7,210 bases of DNA, taken from positions 1-7,210 of the forward strand of contig CANBSM010000054.1 in the NCBI GenBank assembly GCA_947372155.1, written 5' to 3'. Made by a program: the position numbers and the translations under genes. Under the pieces are notes generated by a model. That model was not told where the DNA came from and did not search any database. It saw nothing but the letters and a program-made list of their open reading frames with translations. Positions 1 to 7,051 of the stretch are shown here, one piece after another (within the stretch, counting starts at the first letter, position 1; every line of letters starts with the position of its first letter). This DNA is from Burkholderiaceae bacterium (lineage in GTDB: Bacteria; Pseudomonadota; Gammaproteobacteria; Burkholderiales; Burkholderiaceae).

Positions 1-135
1 TCCAGCATCCATAAAAGCGTGACGTGGGACGGTGGCAATTGCCTCTAATGTTTTACCGTGCTTTACGCCACCAGCATGCACTTTCGCTGCCAGGGCCTGC
101 CGATATGCAGCAAAGCGTTCGGTCGGAGCCTTCAA
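1..135 (-). CDS. pcm: Protein-L-isoaspartate O-methyltransferase, N-terminal part (cut by window edge)
   Basis: Reading leftwards from a TTG at 135, the frame stays open for 45 codons to the window edge. The peptide contains [16 protein letters not shown] and then [17 protein letters not shown]. The VPRHxF motif followed by an acidic residue is characteristic of the N-terminal part of L-isoaspartyl (D-aspartyl) protein methyltransferases. These cytoplasmic enzymes use S-adenosylmethionine to methylate isoaspartyl residues in aged proteins, which starts their repair. The SAM-binding domain lies outside the window. The proposed TTG overlaps the surE stop codon as TTGA, which suggests translational coupling; surE-pcm is a conserved pair in proteobacteria. 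The start is uncertain: the frame continues upstream inside surE with another TTG 12 bases earlier, and a GTG lies 18 codons downstream. I see no ATG start in this stretch. The family call is firm; the exact start is not. Confidence 0.85.
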   Translation of the reverse strand, partial: MKAPTERFAAYRQALAAKVHAGGVKHGKTLEAIATVPRHAFMDAG

Positions 136-926
136 CCGCGATCCCAACCATTTGCACGCATCGCCGCTAAACGAGCATGGTGCGTTAAATCGAGTTGCAT
201 TGGCGTAATCGAAATACATCCTTGAGCAATCGCATGAAAGTCAGTACCTTCAGAGCCCTCTTTGACATCGCCTGCAGCACCAATCCAGTAGATCTTCTCG
301 CCACGTGGACTGTCTTGAACCACCACTGGTTGAGAGTGATGGCGATTACCGAGACGCGTTACACGCCAGCGATATAAATCAGCATAAGGACGATTGGGAA
401 TATTGACGTTCAGTAAGGCTGCTGTGCCATCAGCGTGATTCCAACTTAAAGCAGACACTAGCATTTGTGCAACGACATCATGCGCAGCTTTAGCCGCATC
501 TTCAATGCGATTCCAACCACGATCAATTTGCGAGAAAGCGATACCCGGCACACCAAACATGACGCCTTCAACTGCGGCAGCTACAGTGCCGGAGTAAAGT
601 GTATCCTCACCCATGTTCTCACCTTGATTGATTCCAGAGATCACCAGGTCAGGCTTCTCATCCAAGAAACCAGTCATGGCAACGTGCACACAATCTGTTG
701 GCGTGCCATTAATAAAGAAAAACCCGTCACGCTCACCACCAGCTACTCGATGAATCGAGAGCGGCCTAGAAAGCGTCAAGGAATTTGAGGCACCGCTATG
801 ATTCTGCTCAGGCGCAATCACAGTAATGCGGCCCAAGGGCCGCACTGCATTAACTAAAGCCAACAGGCCAGGAGCCAAATAGCCGTCATCATTGGAAACC
901 AAGATGTGGGGTTGACGATTGCTCAT
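132..926 (-). CDS. surE: 5'-nucleotidase SurE (stationary-phase survival protein)
   Basis: A 264-residue protein, close to the roughly 250 residues usual for SurE. SurE is a cytoplasmic, divalent-metal-dependent phosphatase acting on nucleoside 5'-monophosphates, with activity on 3'-nucleotides and short polyphosphate reported for homologues. Visible motifs: the N-terminal SNDDG (residues 11-15) with metal-binding Asp13 and Asp14; [10 protein letters not shown] (43-52), whose Ser44 matches the metal-site Ser; NGTPTDCVH (73-81); [10 protein letters not shown] (97-106), whose Asn100 is the expected metal ligand; [11 protein letters not shown] (111-121); LLNVNIPN (171-178); and EGTDFHAI with [11 protein letters not shown] near the C-terminus. 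All key residues are intact. The ATG start is preceded by AGAAGG (plus-strand 939-944) at a rather long 12-base spacing. It lies 31 bases after the RND pump stop and its TGA overlaps the proposed pcm start, so it may be transcribed with the efflux genes. Confidence 0.97.
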   Translation of the reverse strand: MSNRQPHILVSNDDGYLAPGLLALVNAVRPLGRITVIAPEQNHSGASNSLTLSRPLSIHRVAGGERDGFFFINGTPTDCVHVAMTGFLDEKPDLVISGINQGENMGEDTLYSGTVAAAVEGVMFGVPGIAFSQIDRGWNRIEDAAKAAHDVVAQMLVSALSWNHADGTAALLNVNIPNRPYADLYRWRVTRLGNRHHSQPVVVQDSPRGEKIYWIGAAGDVKEGSEGTDFHAIAQGCISITPMQLDLTHHARLAAMRANGWDRG

Positions 927-957
927 GACTGTTAAGTGCCTTCTCTTTACTAAATAG
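927..957 (-). other. Short pump-surE junction without a terminator
   Basis: These 31 bases separate the RND pump stop (TAA at 960-958) from the surE ATG. They hold the surE Shine-Dalgarno sequence and are otherwise AT-rich. I find no GC-rich stem followed by a T tract in the direction of transcription, and no convincing -35/-10 pair fits here. Read-through from the pump gene into surE is therefore the simplest reading. A surE promoter inside the 3' end of the pump gene cannot be excluded by eye. Confidence 0.6.
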
Positions 958-3900
958 TTAGATATTACTTACTGGTGTAGTCAGTGCGCGGCCTCTAAAC
1001 CAACCATAGATAACTGGCAAGACTAAAAGTGTCAAGATGGTGGTTGTTACCATGCCGCCCACAATGACCAAGGCCAAAGGACGTTGCGCCTCAGAGCCAA
1101 TCGAATGCGACAAGGCGGCTGGCAAGAGGCCCAGACCAGAAAGCGCGGCAGTCATCAATACTGGACGCACACGCAATGAAGCACCTTCAACCATGACATC
1201 CTTCATCTGCCCATGTTCAGTTGCAGCTGTTTTATTGATAAAGGAAATGAGGATCACACCATCCTGAATGGCAATACCAAAGAGTGACAAGAATCCAAAG
1301 AATGCGGAAATACTTAAGGTCTCACCCGCCAAGTGCAATGCAATCACGCCACCAATGGCAGCAAATGGCACATTAATCATCACAATGAAAGCATCACGGA
1401 AGTTGCCAAACGCACTTACTAGCAACAAGAAGATGCCCATTAACGCCAGAGGAACAATTAATATCAACTTCTTCTGCGCTTGTTTCATCTGATTGAACTG
1501 CCCATCCCAACTGATGGAATAGTTTGGCGGCAAAGTGATGTTTTTCTCTACCAAGAACTGCGCATCCTCTACAGCGCTACCCAAGTCACGATTGCGAACG
1601 CTAAACTTGATCGCAATGTAGCGCTTGCCTGCTTCACGGTAGATAAAGAATGGGCCATCCGTTAAGCGAACAGTAGCTACCATGGAAAGCGGAATTTTTA
1701 CTCCGTCCGGGGAGTCTACTAATAAATGTCCGATATCTGATACATCATTACGACTGCCTTCATTTAGACGAATAGCAATACCAAAGGTTTTTTCATCCTC
1801 GAGTAAGTTTGTAACTGCAGCGCCTCCAATAGCATTTGCTACCACCGTCTGAATATCATTCACATTAATGCCGTAACGTGCAGCCTTATCCCGATCAATT
1901 TGAATATTTAGGGTTGGTTGTCCCAACTCTTTTAGGATGCCCTCATCAGCTACACCACGAACTTGTTTAAGTTGGTCTATAACCTCATGGGCCTTTTGAT
2001 CAAGAACATCCAGATCAGTTCCGTAAATTTTGACGGAGTTCTCACCCTTAACTCCAGATAAAGCTTCATTGACGTTATCTTGAATATATTGCGAGAAGCT
2101 ATAGGTAATTCCAGGAATCTTATTGAGCTCAGTTTCTAAATTCGTAATCAAGTCCTTCTTAGAAGAACCGCTTGGCATATTTTCTGGGCTCTTCAGATAT
2201 AAGCCGTATTCCTGGTTAAACACACCTGTCGAGTCCGTACCATCATCTGGACGACCGATTTGCGCCGCAACCTTATCAATCTCCGGTTGCTTCATAAAGG
2301 TTTCACGTAACTGGTTAGCTATCTTGACTGAGTAATCTAGATCCACTGTGTTTGGCAGCGTTACACGTAACCAAATATTGTTTTCTTCTAGTGTTGGCAA
2401 GAACGCAGTACCCAATCGAGTCATACTCAAGAGGGTTAATCCAAGTACAAATACCGCTACAGAGAAAACCGTTAACGGACGATCCATCCACTTTCTGAGC
2501 AATGGCTTATAGCCATCCAAGATCTTGGTAATAAATGAAGGTGGTTTGTGGTGCAAGTTTTCACCAAACACCAATGAAATCATTGCAGGCAAGAAGGTCA
2601 AACTCAAGATCATCGCAGCAATCAGAGCAAAACCCATCGTAAAGGCCATCGGTTTAAAGATGATGCCTTCAACGCCACCCATAAAGAACAATGGGGAATA
2701 GGCCACGATGATGATGCCGGTGGAATAAATCATGGCACGTTGCACTTCGCTAGTGGCCATGATGATGCTTTGATTCAAACGCTTGCCGCCCTCTTCCAGG
2801 TGACGCATAACGTTCTCAGTCAAAATTACCGCTGAATCAACAATCACACCAAAGTCAATCGCACCCAAGGAAATCAAATTGGCTGGCACGCTCCACAAAT
2901 GCATCTGAATGAATGAGACGCACAAAGCCAATGGAATAACCGCAGCCACTACGGCAGCTGCACGAATATTACCCAAGAAGAAAAATAGAACTGCTAACAC
3001 CAGCGAGATCCCGAAAAACAAGGTGTGCTTAACGGTGCCGATGGTGATATCTAAAAGTACCTGGCGATCATAGAAAGGTTTTACTTCGATACCGGGAGGC
3101 AGGACGTGTTTATTAATATTTTCAACAGTGCTACGGACGCGCGCTAAAACTTCAGTTGCGTTCTCACCGCGACGTAAATAAACAATACCTTCAACAGAAT
3201 CGGGGTTGTCATTAAATTGGAACATACCCAAACGTGGAGCATTGCCGATCTCTACTCGTGCGACATCACCAATGCGAATAGGTACGCCATTATTGATGGT
3301 GATGACTACCTGCTTAATATCGTCAATGTTCTTGAGGAGACCTACACCACGCACCACAAATTGTTGCTCACCACTAGGAAGCAAGCCGCCGCCAGTATTG
3401 CTATTGGCATTTGTTAAGGCATCCATCAGCTGGCTAACGGATACGCCCTTCGCCTGCAGGCTCTCTGGACTCACAATTACTTGATATTGGCGTACCTTGC
3501 CTCCAAAAGAAGATACGTCTGCTACGCCAGGGGTTTGTTTAAGCTCTTTATAGATCTCATAGTTTTGCAAGGTCTTAAGCAAAGTTGAGCTTGCGTAGTC
3601 TGAGCGCACCTCATAGCGCATGATCTCGCCAGTGGCATCTGAGTCTGGACTAATGCTGGAAGTAACACCAGGAGGAAAGCTGACGTTTGATAAATTACTA
3701 ATAAAGACCTGACGGGCTTTAAATGGATCAGCCGTGTCATTAAATTTAAGCGTTACAACAGATAAACCAAAAAGTGACACCGAACGAAACGCTTGTAATC
3801 CAGGGATACCCGCTAATGCATTCTCAACCGGAATGGTGACTTGCTGCTCAACTTCAGTAGTACTTCTACCAGGCCACTGGGAAATTGCTTGAATCGTTAA

Positions 3901-4038
3901 TGGCGCAACGCCAGGATATGGCTGAATAGGCAACTTACTCAGACTGAACATACCGAGTCCGAGCAATGCGATCGAAGCAAAAATTACCAAAACGCGCTTC
4001 TCGATTACCCCTCGAATGAAGGAGGTGAAAACGCTCAC
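958..4038 (-). CDS. HME-type RND efflux pump (CzcA/CusA family), inner-membrane transporter
   Basis: A 1026-residue protein of normal length for this family, which exports substrates by proton antiport as a trimer spanning the inner membrane. Apparent topology: TM1 at about 12-32, a periplasmic porter loop at 33-335, TM2-TM6 at about 337-490, TM7 at about 521-540, a second periplasmic loop at 541-855, and TM8-TM12 at about 857-1012. This is the duplicated six-helix RND fold. In TM4 the stretch [19 protein letters not shown] gives Asp395, Asp401 and Glu408, which match the D-D-E proton-relay set of CzcA. The loop segment [17 protein letters not shown] (657-673) resembles CzcA-type sequences. 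By-eye alignment puts non-methionine residues at two positions of CusA's copper-binding methionine triad, so a divalent cation is the likelier substrate. Start codon GTG, five bases after AGGAGG. It directly follows the adaptor gene. A czcA/cusA symbol would overstate what is known of its substrate. Confidence 0.93.
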   Translation of the reverse strand: MSVFTSFIRGVIEKRVLVIFASIALLGLGMFSLSKLPIQPYPGVAPLTIQAISQWPGRSTTEVEQQVTIPVENALAGIPGLQAFRSVSLFGLSVVTLKFNDTADPFKARQVFISNLSNVSFPPGVTSSISPDSDATGEIMRYEVRSDYASSTLLKTLQNYEIYKELKQTPGVADVSSFGGKVRQYQVIVSPESLQAKGVSVSQLMDALTNANSNTGGGLLPSGEQQFVVRGVGLLKNIDDIKQVVITINNGVPIRIGDVARVEIGNAPRLGMFQFNDNPDSVEGIVYLRRGENATEVLARVRSTVENINKHVLPPGIEVKPFYDRQVLLDITIGTVKHTLFFGISLVLAVLFFFLGNIRAAAVVAAVIPLALCVSFIQMHLWSVPANLISLGAIDFGVIVDSAVILTENVMRHLEEGGKRLNQSIIMATSEVQRAMIYSTGIIIVAYSPLFFMGGVEGIIFKPMAFTMGFALIAAMILSLTFLPAMISLVFGENLHHKPPSFITKILDGYKPLLRKWMDRPLTVFSVAVFVLGLTLLSMTRLGTAFLPTLEENNIWLRVTLPNTVDLDYSVKIANQLRETFMKQPEIDKVAAQIGRPDDGTDSTGVFNQEYGLYLKSPENMPSGSSKKDLITNLETELNKIPGITYSFSQYIQDNVNEALSGVKGENSVKIYGTDLDVLDQKAHEVIDQLKQVRGVADEGILKELGQPTLNIQIDRDKAARYGINVNDIQTVVANAIGGAAVTNLLEDEKTFGIAIRLNEGSRNDVSDIGHLLVDSPDGVKIPLSMVATVRLTDGPFFIYREAGKRYIAIKFSVRNRDLGSAVEDAQFLVEKNITLPPNYSISWDGQFNQMKQAQKKLILIVPLALMGIFLLLVSAFGNFRDAFIVMINVPFAAIGGVIALHLAGETLSISAFFGFLSLFGIAIQDGVILISFINKTAATEHGQMKDVMVEGASLRVRPVLMTAALSGLGLLPAALSHSIGSEAQRPLALVIVGGMVTTTILTLLVLPVIYGWFRGRALTTPVSNI

Positions 4039-5310
4039 TTAGTCCTCCTGCTTAGCAAAGCGATCGTTTAACAATACAGCGCCTTCAGCCAAAACTTGCC
4101 AACCCTGCTCTATACCCTCTGTAATTGCAAAGCTCTTGCTGTTAAGGTCGTAACCTTTAACTGGCACACGCCTGTAGGTCTCCGGGCCAACTTTAATAAT
4201 GGCGTAACGATTCTCACGCACACGAACAATCGCTGACTGCGGAACAACTACAGCATCTGCAGTGCCTGTGGTTAGCGATGCTGAGGCATACATGTCCGGA
4301 CGCAAAAGATCTTCCGTATTTTCAACATCAGCACGAATCAATAAAGCACGAGTTTGTGGATCGATTGTGGGCGCAATGTAATTTGCGGTCGCTACAAACT
4401 CTTTATCGGGGTAGGCCTCAAGATGCAAGACCATTTTTTGACCTTGCTTAATCATCCTAAAGTCTTGCTCAAAGACATTTCCCAAAAACCACAGTTGCTT
4501 TGGGTCGGCCAAAGTTGCAATCACATCGCCTGAATTAACAACAGCCCCAGGCTCAACGTTACGCTTGACTACTACGCCCTTCAATGGGGAGCGCATGATT
4601 AAGTTACTGGTAGTTTTACCAGTATTTTCAATACTCTTAATATCGCCTTCGCCAGCACCTAAATTTCTCATACGATTAGCAGCAGCTTGTTGAGTAATGC
4701 GGGCATCGCCCAGCAAATCACTCATTGTTTTACTCGCCTCGAGAACTTTTGCTGTCTTAGAAGAGAGCAAATACTCTTGCTGCGCTGACAAGAACTCAGG
4801 ACTGTACATTTCTACGATTGGTGATCCAATATCCACCTGAGCGCCATCAAAAGCGTAGATACGCTCAACTCGACCAGGTGCGCGCGCCGACAAGACTTTG
4901 GATTTCTCGGCATTGAAGGCTAAACGTCCTGGCACTTTGAGATTTACAGGAACCTGAACTTTTTCTGCTGCCTGAAATACATAGATAGCTGGATTCAGGG
5001 TTACGCCAGGAAGCTTTAATTCCAATATGCCACTGCTTTCCACCTTCAACGCTTTATCAGAGGTCTCCACTTTTACCGAACGGTTTACATTAGTAACGCG
5101 ACCCAGAACAATGCCTAAAGAAAGAATAGCAAAGGCAAATGCAGCAAGACGCACGCGATGGCGATTCTGCGGTGATAGATTCCAATACAAACCCGCTAAA
5201 CCAGCAGCAGCTACTTTTGCATGACTCGCACCATGAGTTGCGCCCTTATGCACAATAGGTTTTGCCTTTTCAAACCATTGCTTTAGAAACGAAAGAAATT
5301 TGTCTTTCAA
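4039..5310 (-). CDS. RND efflux periplasmic adaptor (membrane fusion protein, CzcB/CusB-like)
   Basis: A 423-residue adaptor that would bridge the RND pump and the outer-membrane channel. Domains in order: a basic N-terminal tail (1-52); a single hydrophobic anchor (about 53-70, LAAFAFAILSLGIVLG) with no lipobox; the first half of the lipoyl-like barrel-sandwich (about 140-168); an alpha-hairpin (about 170-228); the second lipoyl half (about 236-270, SPLKGVVVKRNVEPGAVV); a beta-barrel (about 275-348, with DPQTRALLIRADVEN and LRPDMYASA); and a membrane-proximal domain to the C-terminus. The order and motifs fit metal-RND adaptors, but I see no CusB-type methionine cluster. The start is TTG, supported by AAGGAG five bases upstream that shares its AA with the channel-gene stop. 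The next gene starts at the base after this stop, and its AGGAGG lies within this gene's last codons. The 52-residue tail before the membrane anchor is unusually long. Confidence 0.93.
   Translation of the reverse strand: MKDKFLSFLKQWFEKAKPIVHKGATHGASHAKVAAAGLAGLYWNLSPQNRHRVRLAAFAFAILSLGIVLGRVTNVNRSVKVETSDKALKVESSGILELKLPGVTLNPAIYVFQAAEKVQVPVNLKVPGRLAFNAEKSKVLSARAPGRVERIYAFDGAQVDIGSPIVEMYSPEFLSAQQEYLLSSKTAKVLEASKTMSDLLGDARITQQAAANRMRNLGAGEGDIKSIENTGKTTSNLIMRSPLKGVVVKRNVEPGAVVNSGDVIATLADPKQLWFLGNVFEQDFRMIKQGQKMVLHLEAYPDKEFVATANYIAPTIDPQTRALLIRADVENTEDLLRPDMYASASLTTGTADAVVVPQSAIVRVRENRYAIIKVGPETYRRVPVKGYDLNSKSFAITEGIEQGWQVLAEGAVLLNDRFAKQED
4044..4049 (-). promoter_or_regulatory. Shine-Dalgarno of the RND pump gene, inside the adaptor 3' end
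   Basis: On the minus strand AGGAGG is followed by ACTAA and then the GTG start. The motif is formed by the Gln and Glu codons near the adaptor C-terminus, and the adaptor TAA touches the GTG. This near-perfect ribosome site decides the GTG start and implies coupled translation of adaptor and pump. Confidence 0.85.
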
Positions 5311-5315
5311 AACTG

Positions 5316-5321
5316 CTCCTT
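5316..5321 (-). promoter_or_regulatory. Shine-Dalgarno of the adaptor gene, overlapping the channel stop codon
   Basis: On the minus strand TAAGGAG joins the channel gene's TAA stop to a Shine-Dalgarno sequence. Five bases (CAGTT) then lead to the TTG start. The ideal spacing supports TTG as the true adaptor start, including its long N-terminal tail. Confidence 0.82.
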
Positions 5322-6855
5322 AAAAGGGTTCTTTGCCCGCTGAAACCATTAGTACCGCTTGAGCCTGCAATAAATTACTTTCAGCCTGAGCCAATGCAAT
5401 CTCTAAATTACGTAATTGCGTTTGCGCAGTCAATAAATCATTAAAGCCTTGCCCATTATTTGAATACTGAGTGAGACCTACCTTGTAAGCGGCATCAGCC
5501 TGAGGTACTTGGCGATCTTTCAAAAACAAAGTTTGGTTCTTAGCTTGCTCGTAAGCAGCATAGGCAGTGTTCACAGCCAACACAATTTGCTGACGATTAG
5601 AAATATTGCCAGCCTCAGCAGCCGCTTGATTACGCTGAGCCTGTTCTACTCCGTACTTTTCCTTGGTGAAGAAGTACAAAGGAATGATGAGATCTAATTC
5701 AAATTGATAAAACATCGCGCCATTATTAGCAGAAAATGGGCCCCGCGGAGTATAGGATGAGCCGATCACCTGAAAGTCTGGCAAGTACGCCTTCTTTGCC
5801 AAATCAACACCCTTACGTGCAGCATCCAATTGCAATGCGGAACTCTTTAAAGCTGGGTGACTACTTTCTGCATAGTCTTCTAGCTCAATTAAGGTGGGTA
5901 CGCCATTCATCGCACGACGCACATCTGCGCGCAAAACTAATTTATCGCGCGAGTGACGACCGACTAAGGTGTTGATGTTATTCAAAGCGACGTTGAGTTG
6001 ACGCTCAACATTAAATTGATCTGCCTGAGCTGCGCTTTGTGCAACCTGAGCATTCAAGAACTCTACATAAGCCGCTGCATTATTAGCGTAACGTGCCTTA
6101 GCTACGTTCTTGATCATCTCCAAACGAATCACGGACTCTTTGAGAACTTGCAGTTGCTTTTGAGCAGCAAGGGCGCTGTAGTAGAGGGTTGAGAGCTGAG
6201 CGCCTAACTGTAAATAAGTAGACTCTGAACTCGCTAAGAGAGCCTCTGCATTGGTATCGGCGATATCTGCTGCAAGACTCTTCTTGCCGGGAAACTGAAA
6301 AGGTTGCGCTACAGAAATAGCGTTATTACTGCTGATGCCGCCGCCGCCAGGGTTATTGGGAGAAGGCGCATTTGCGCCGCCCAATGCAAATGGTGAATTT
6401 ACTGGCATACCAGACCATACCAATCCAACCTGAGGATTGGCGGGTGCATTAATTTGCGGAACGGTTGCCTTGGCAGACAAGTAAGACTCACGCAATGAAG
6501 AGAGTTGCGGATTGTTTACTTTGAGCTCATTCCAAAGCTGGCGCAAATCCATTTCTGTTGGACCGGATGAAACAGGCTTGGTATAGATCTTCGGAGTATT
6601 TGCTTTAGTTACTGGCGCAAACATTTCAGCAGCCTTAGAGCTAGCGCCTAGTTGCGCACCAATTGACGGTGGCGCCGCCAATGAAGTATCACCAGTCTGA
6701 ACGGTAACGCTTGCTGGGGGGCTATCGATGGATAGCTGAGCAAACGTGGAAACAGAAAAAGTGGAGGCGCAAACAACAAAGGCCGCCATTGCAAATGGAG
6801 CCACTCTTTTGAGCGGTGTCGCTACGCTAGTTTTGTGTTTGCCGAGAATCAACAA
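5320..6855 (-). CDS. TolC-family outer-membrane efflux channel (outer membrane component of the RND system)
   Basis: A 511-residue outer-membrane factor expected to form a trimeric beta-barrel and alpha-helical tunnel that docks with the adaptor. Residues 1-39 look like a Sec signal peptide: a basic n-region with Lys16-Arg17, a hydrophobic core (about 18-35), and likely cleavage after Phe-Ala (38-39) before Gln40. There is no lipobox, so it is not a CusC-like lipoprotein. A Pro/Ala/Ser-rich stretch (about 45-98) precedes the first repeat. The family's internal duplication shows as NPQLSSLRESYLSAKA (115-130) and HPALKSSALQLDAARKG (333-349), each followed by amphipathic coiled coil rich in Ala and Gln. 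Two segments that probably form the barrel lie near 140-190, including a Gly/Asn/Pro-rich loop (160-178), and near 358-395. The start is taken as the first of two TTG codons, with AGAGG nine bases upstream. No in-frame ATG precedes the signal core, since Met23 lies inside it. First gene of the efflux operon. Confidence 0.92.
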   Translation of the reverse strand: MLILGKHKTSVATPLKRVAPFAMAAFVVCASTFSVSTFAQLSIDSPPASVTVQTGDTSLAAPPSIGAQLGASSKAAEMFAPVTKANTPKIYTKPVSSGPTEMDLRQLWNELKVNNPQLSSLRESYLSAKATVPQINAPANPQVGLVWSGMPVNSPFALGGANAPSPNNPGGGGISSNNAISVAQPFQFPGKKSLAADIADTNAEALLASSESTYLQLGAQLSTLYYSALAAQKQLQVLKESVIRLEMIKNVAKARYANNAAAYVEFLNAQVAQSAAQADQFNVERQLNVALNNINTLVGRHSRDKLVLRADVRRAMNGVPTLIELEDYAESSHPALKSSALQLDAARKGVDLAKKAYLPDFQVIGSSYTPRGPFSANNGAMFYQFELDLIIPLYFFTKEKYGVEQAQRNQAAAEAGNISNRQQIVLAVNTAYAAYEQAKNQTLFLKDRQVPQADAAYKVGLTQYSNNGQGFNDLLTAQTQLRNLEIALAQAESNLLQAQAVLMVSAGKEPF

Positions 6856-6864
6856 AAGCGGCTG

Positions 6865-6869
6865 CCTCT
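6865..6869 (-). promoter_or_regulatory. Shine-Dalgarno of the channel gene, supporting a TTG start
   Basis: On the minus strand AGAGG lies nine bases upstream of the first TTG at 6855-6853. An in-frame TAG just upstream prevents a longer reading frame. The site is weaker than those of the adaptor and pump genes, so a start at the second TTG cannot be excluded. Confidence 0.6.
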
Positions 6870-6895
6870 AAATCAATAAAATGCTGTTTTTATAG

Positions 6896-6957
6896 CCCCT
6901 AATGCGGATTTGAATACTATCCCCACCCGTTTTAGGGGGTTTTAAGGATTATAGGGG
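6896..6957 (-). repeat. Cluster of TAGGGG/CCCCTA motifs around the promoter and leader
   Basis: On the plus strand CCCCTA occurs at 6896-6901, and TAGGGG occurs at 6933-6938 and 6952-6957, nineteen bases apart. The 6952 copy overlaps the proposed -10 box. The other two form a perfect 6-base inverted repeat with a 31-base loop in the leader between promoter and channel gene. They could be a regulator's half-sites or an mRNA stem near the ribosome site. The motifs are short, so chance is possible. Confidence 0.3.
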
Positions 6958-6976
6958 ACAAAAGCCAAAAGTCTAA
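6948..6976 (-). promoter_or_regulatory. Candidate sigma-70 promoter of the efflux operon
   Basis: On the minus strand a perfect TATAAT lies at 6953-6948. Seventeen bases upstream, at 6976-6971, is TTAGAC, a poor match to TTGACA. Transcription would start near 6941 and give a leader of about 85 bases before the TTG at 6855. A perfect -10 with a weak -35 often marks an activator-dependent promoter, which suits an inducible efflux system; that is inference. Other -10-like hexamers are a TATAAT at 7006-7001 and a TATAAA at 6894-6889, both without convincing -35 boxes. Confidence 0.5.
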
Positions 6977-7019
6977 TTATTAACAATCCATAAGTCATTG
7001 ATTATAAAGATAATAATTA
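6974..7019. repeat. Inverted repeat TAATTATTA / TAATAATTA upstream of the operon
   Basis: On the plus strand TAATTATTA at 6974-6982 and its exact reverse complement TAATAATTA at 7011-7019 flank a 28-base centre. The proximal arm overlaps the proposed -35 box and the distal arm lies near -70 to -78. This placement fits a two-site operator for a dimeric regulator or a DNA loop. The arms are pure AT in an AT-rich region, which weakens their significance. No run of Ts follows, so it does not look like an intrinsic terminator for the porin gene. Confidence 0.4.
6991..7003 (-). promoter_or_regulatory. Candidate IHF binding site
   Basis: The minus-strand sequence AATCAATGACTTA matches the IHF consensus WATCAANNNNTTR at every specified base. 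It sits between the arms of the AT-rich inverted repeat, about 50-60 bases upstream of the predicted transcription start, a typical place for IHF to bend DNA for an upstream activator. The consensus is loose and the region AT-rich, so this is a candidate only. Confidence 0.4.
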
Positions 7020-7051
7020 TGACTGTATTGCGTCAGAGATCAGTAAAAGCA

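Larger units (their letters stand above)
6856..7051. other. Intergenic region between porin and efflux operon
   Basis: These 196 bases hold the control elements listed separately and no gene that I can support. Just after the porin stop, ACTG and CAGT could form a short stem, but its loop is long and no T tract follows, so I do not call a terminator. Termination of the porin transcript may be Rho-dependent, or some read-through into the efflux operon may occur. Confidence 0.6.

Noticed and set aside
28..60. Possible independent small gene at the left edge
   Set aside because: Translation in the frame after surE gives a Pcm N-terminus with VPRHxF, so this is a truncated known gene.
195..788. 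Plus-strand open frames of 60-107 codons opposite surE
   Set aside because: They lie antisense to a clearly conserved gene, have no recognisable motifs or ribosome sites, and look like shadows of surE codon use.
2500..2860. Copper/silver CusA assignment for the pump
   Set aside because: TM4 carries the divalent-cation DFG...D...E motif, and two aligned CusA methionine-ligand positions are not methionine.
1037..3484. Several plus-strand open frames of 60-92 codons opposite the pump gene
   Set aside because: All lie inside a full-length, motif-rich RND gene on the other strand, with low-complexity translations and no family resemblance.
3522..3740. A 72-codon minus-strand frame inside the pump gene
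   Set aside because: It overlaps the pump gene in another frame on the same strand, and the pump reading frame is intact and conserved here. No sign of a frameshift or nested gene.
5027..6192. Plus-strand open frames opposite the adaptor and channel genes
   Set aside because: They are antisense to recognisable coding sequence, with no plausible starts, domains or independent context.
6760..6780. Lipoprotein signal (Cys29) in the outer-membrane channel
   Set aside because: The residues before Cys29 (Phe-Val-Val) do not fit a lipobox, and a better signal-peptidase I site lies at 38-40.
6921..6945. Possible intrinsic terminator from the C-rich and G-rich runs near 6921-6940
   Set aside because: The stem is only about four base pairs (ACCC/GGGT), and the following T run on the plus strand serves no plus-strand gene. 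On the minus strand it lies inside the leader of the efflux operon.
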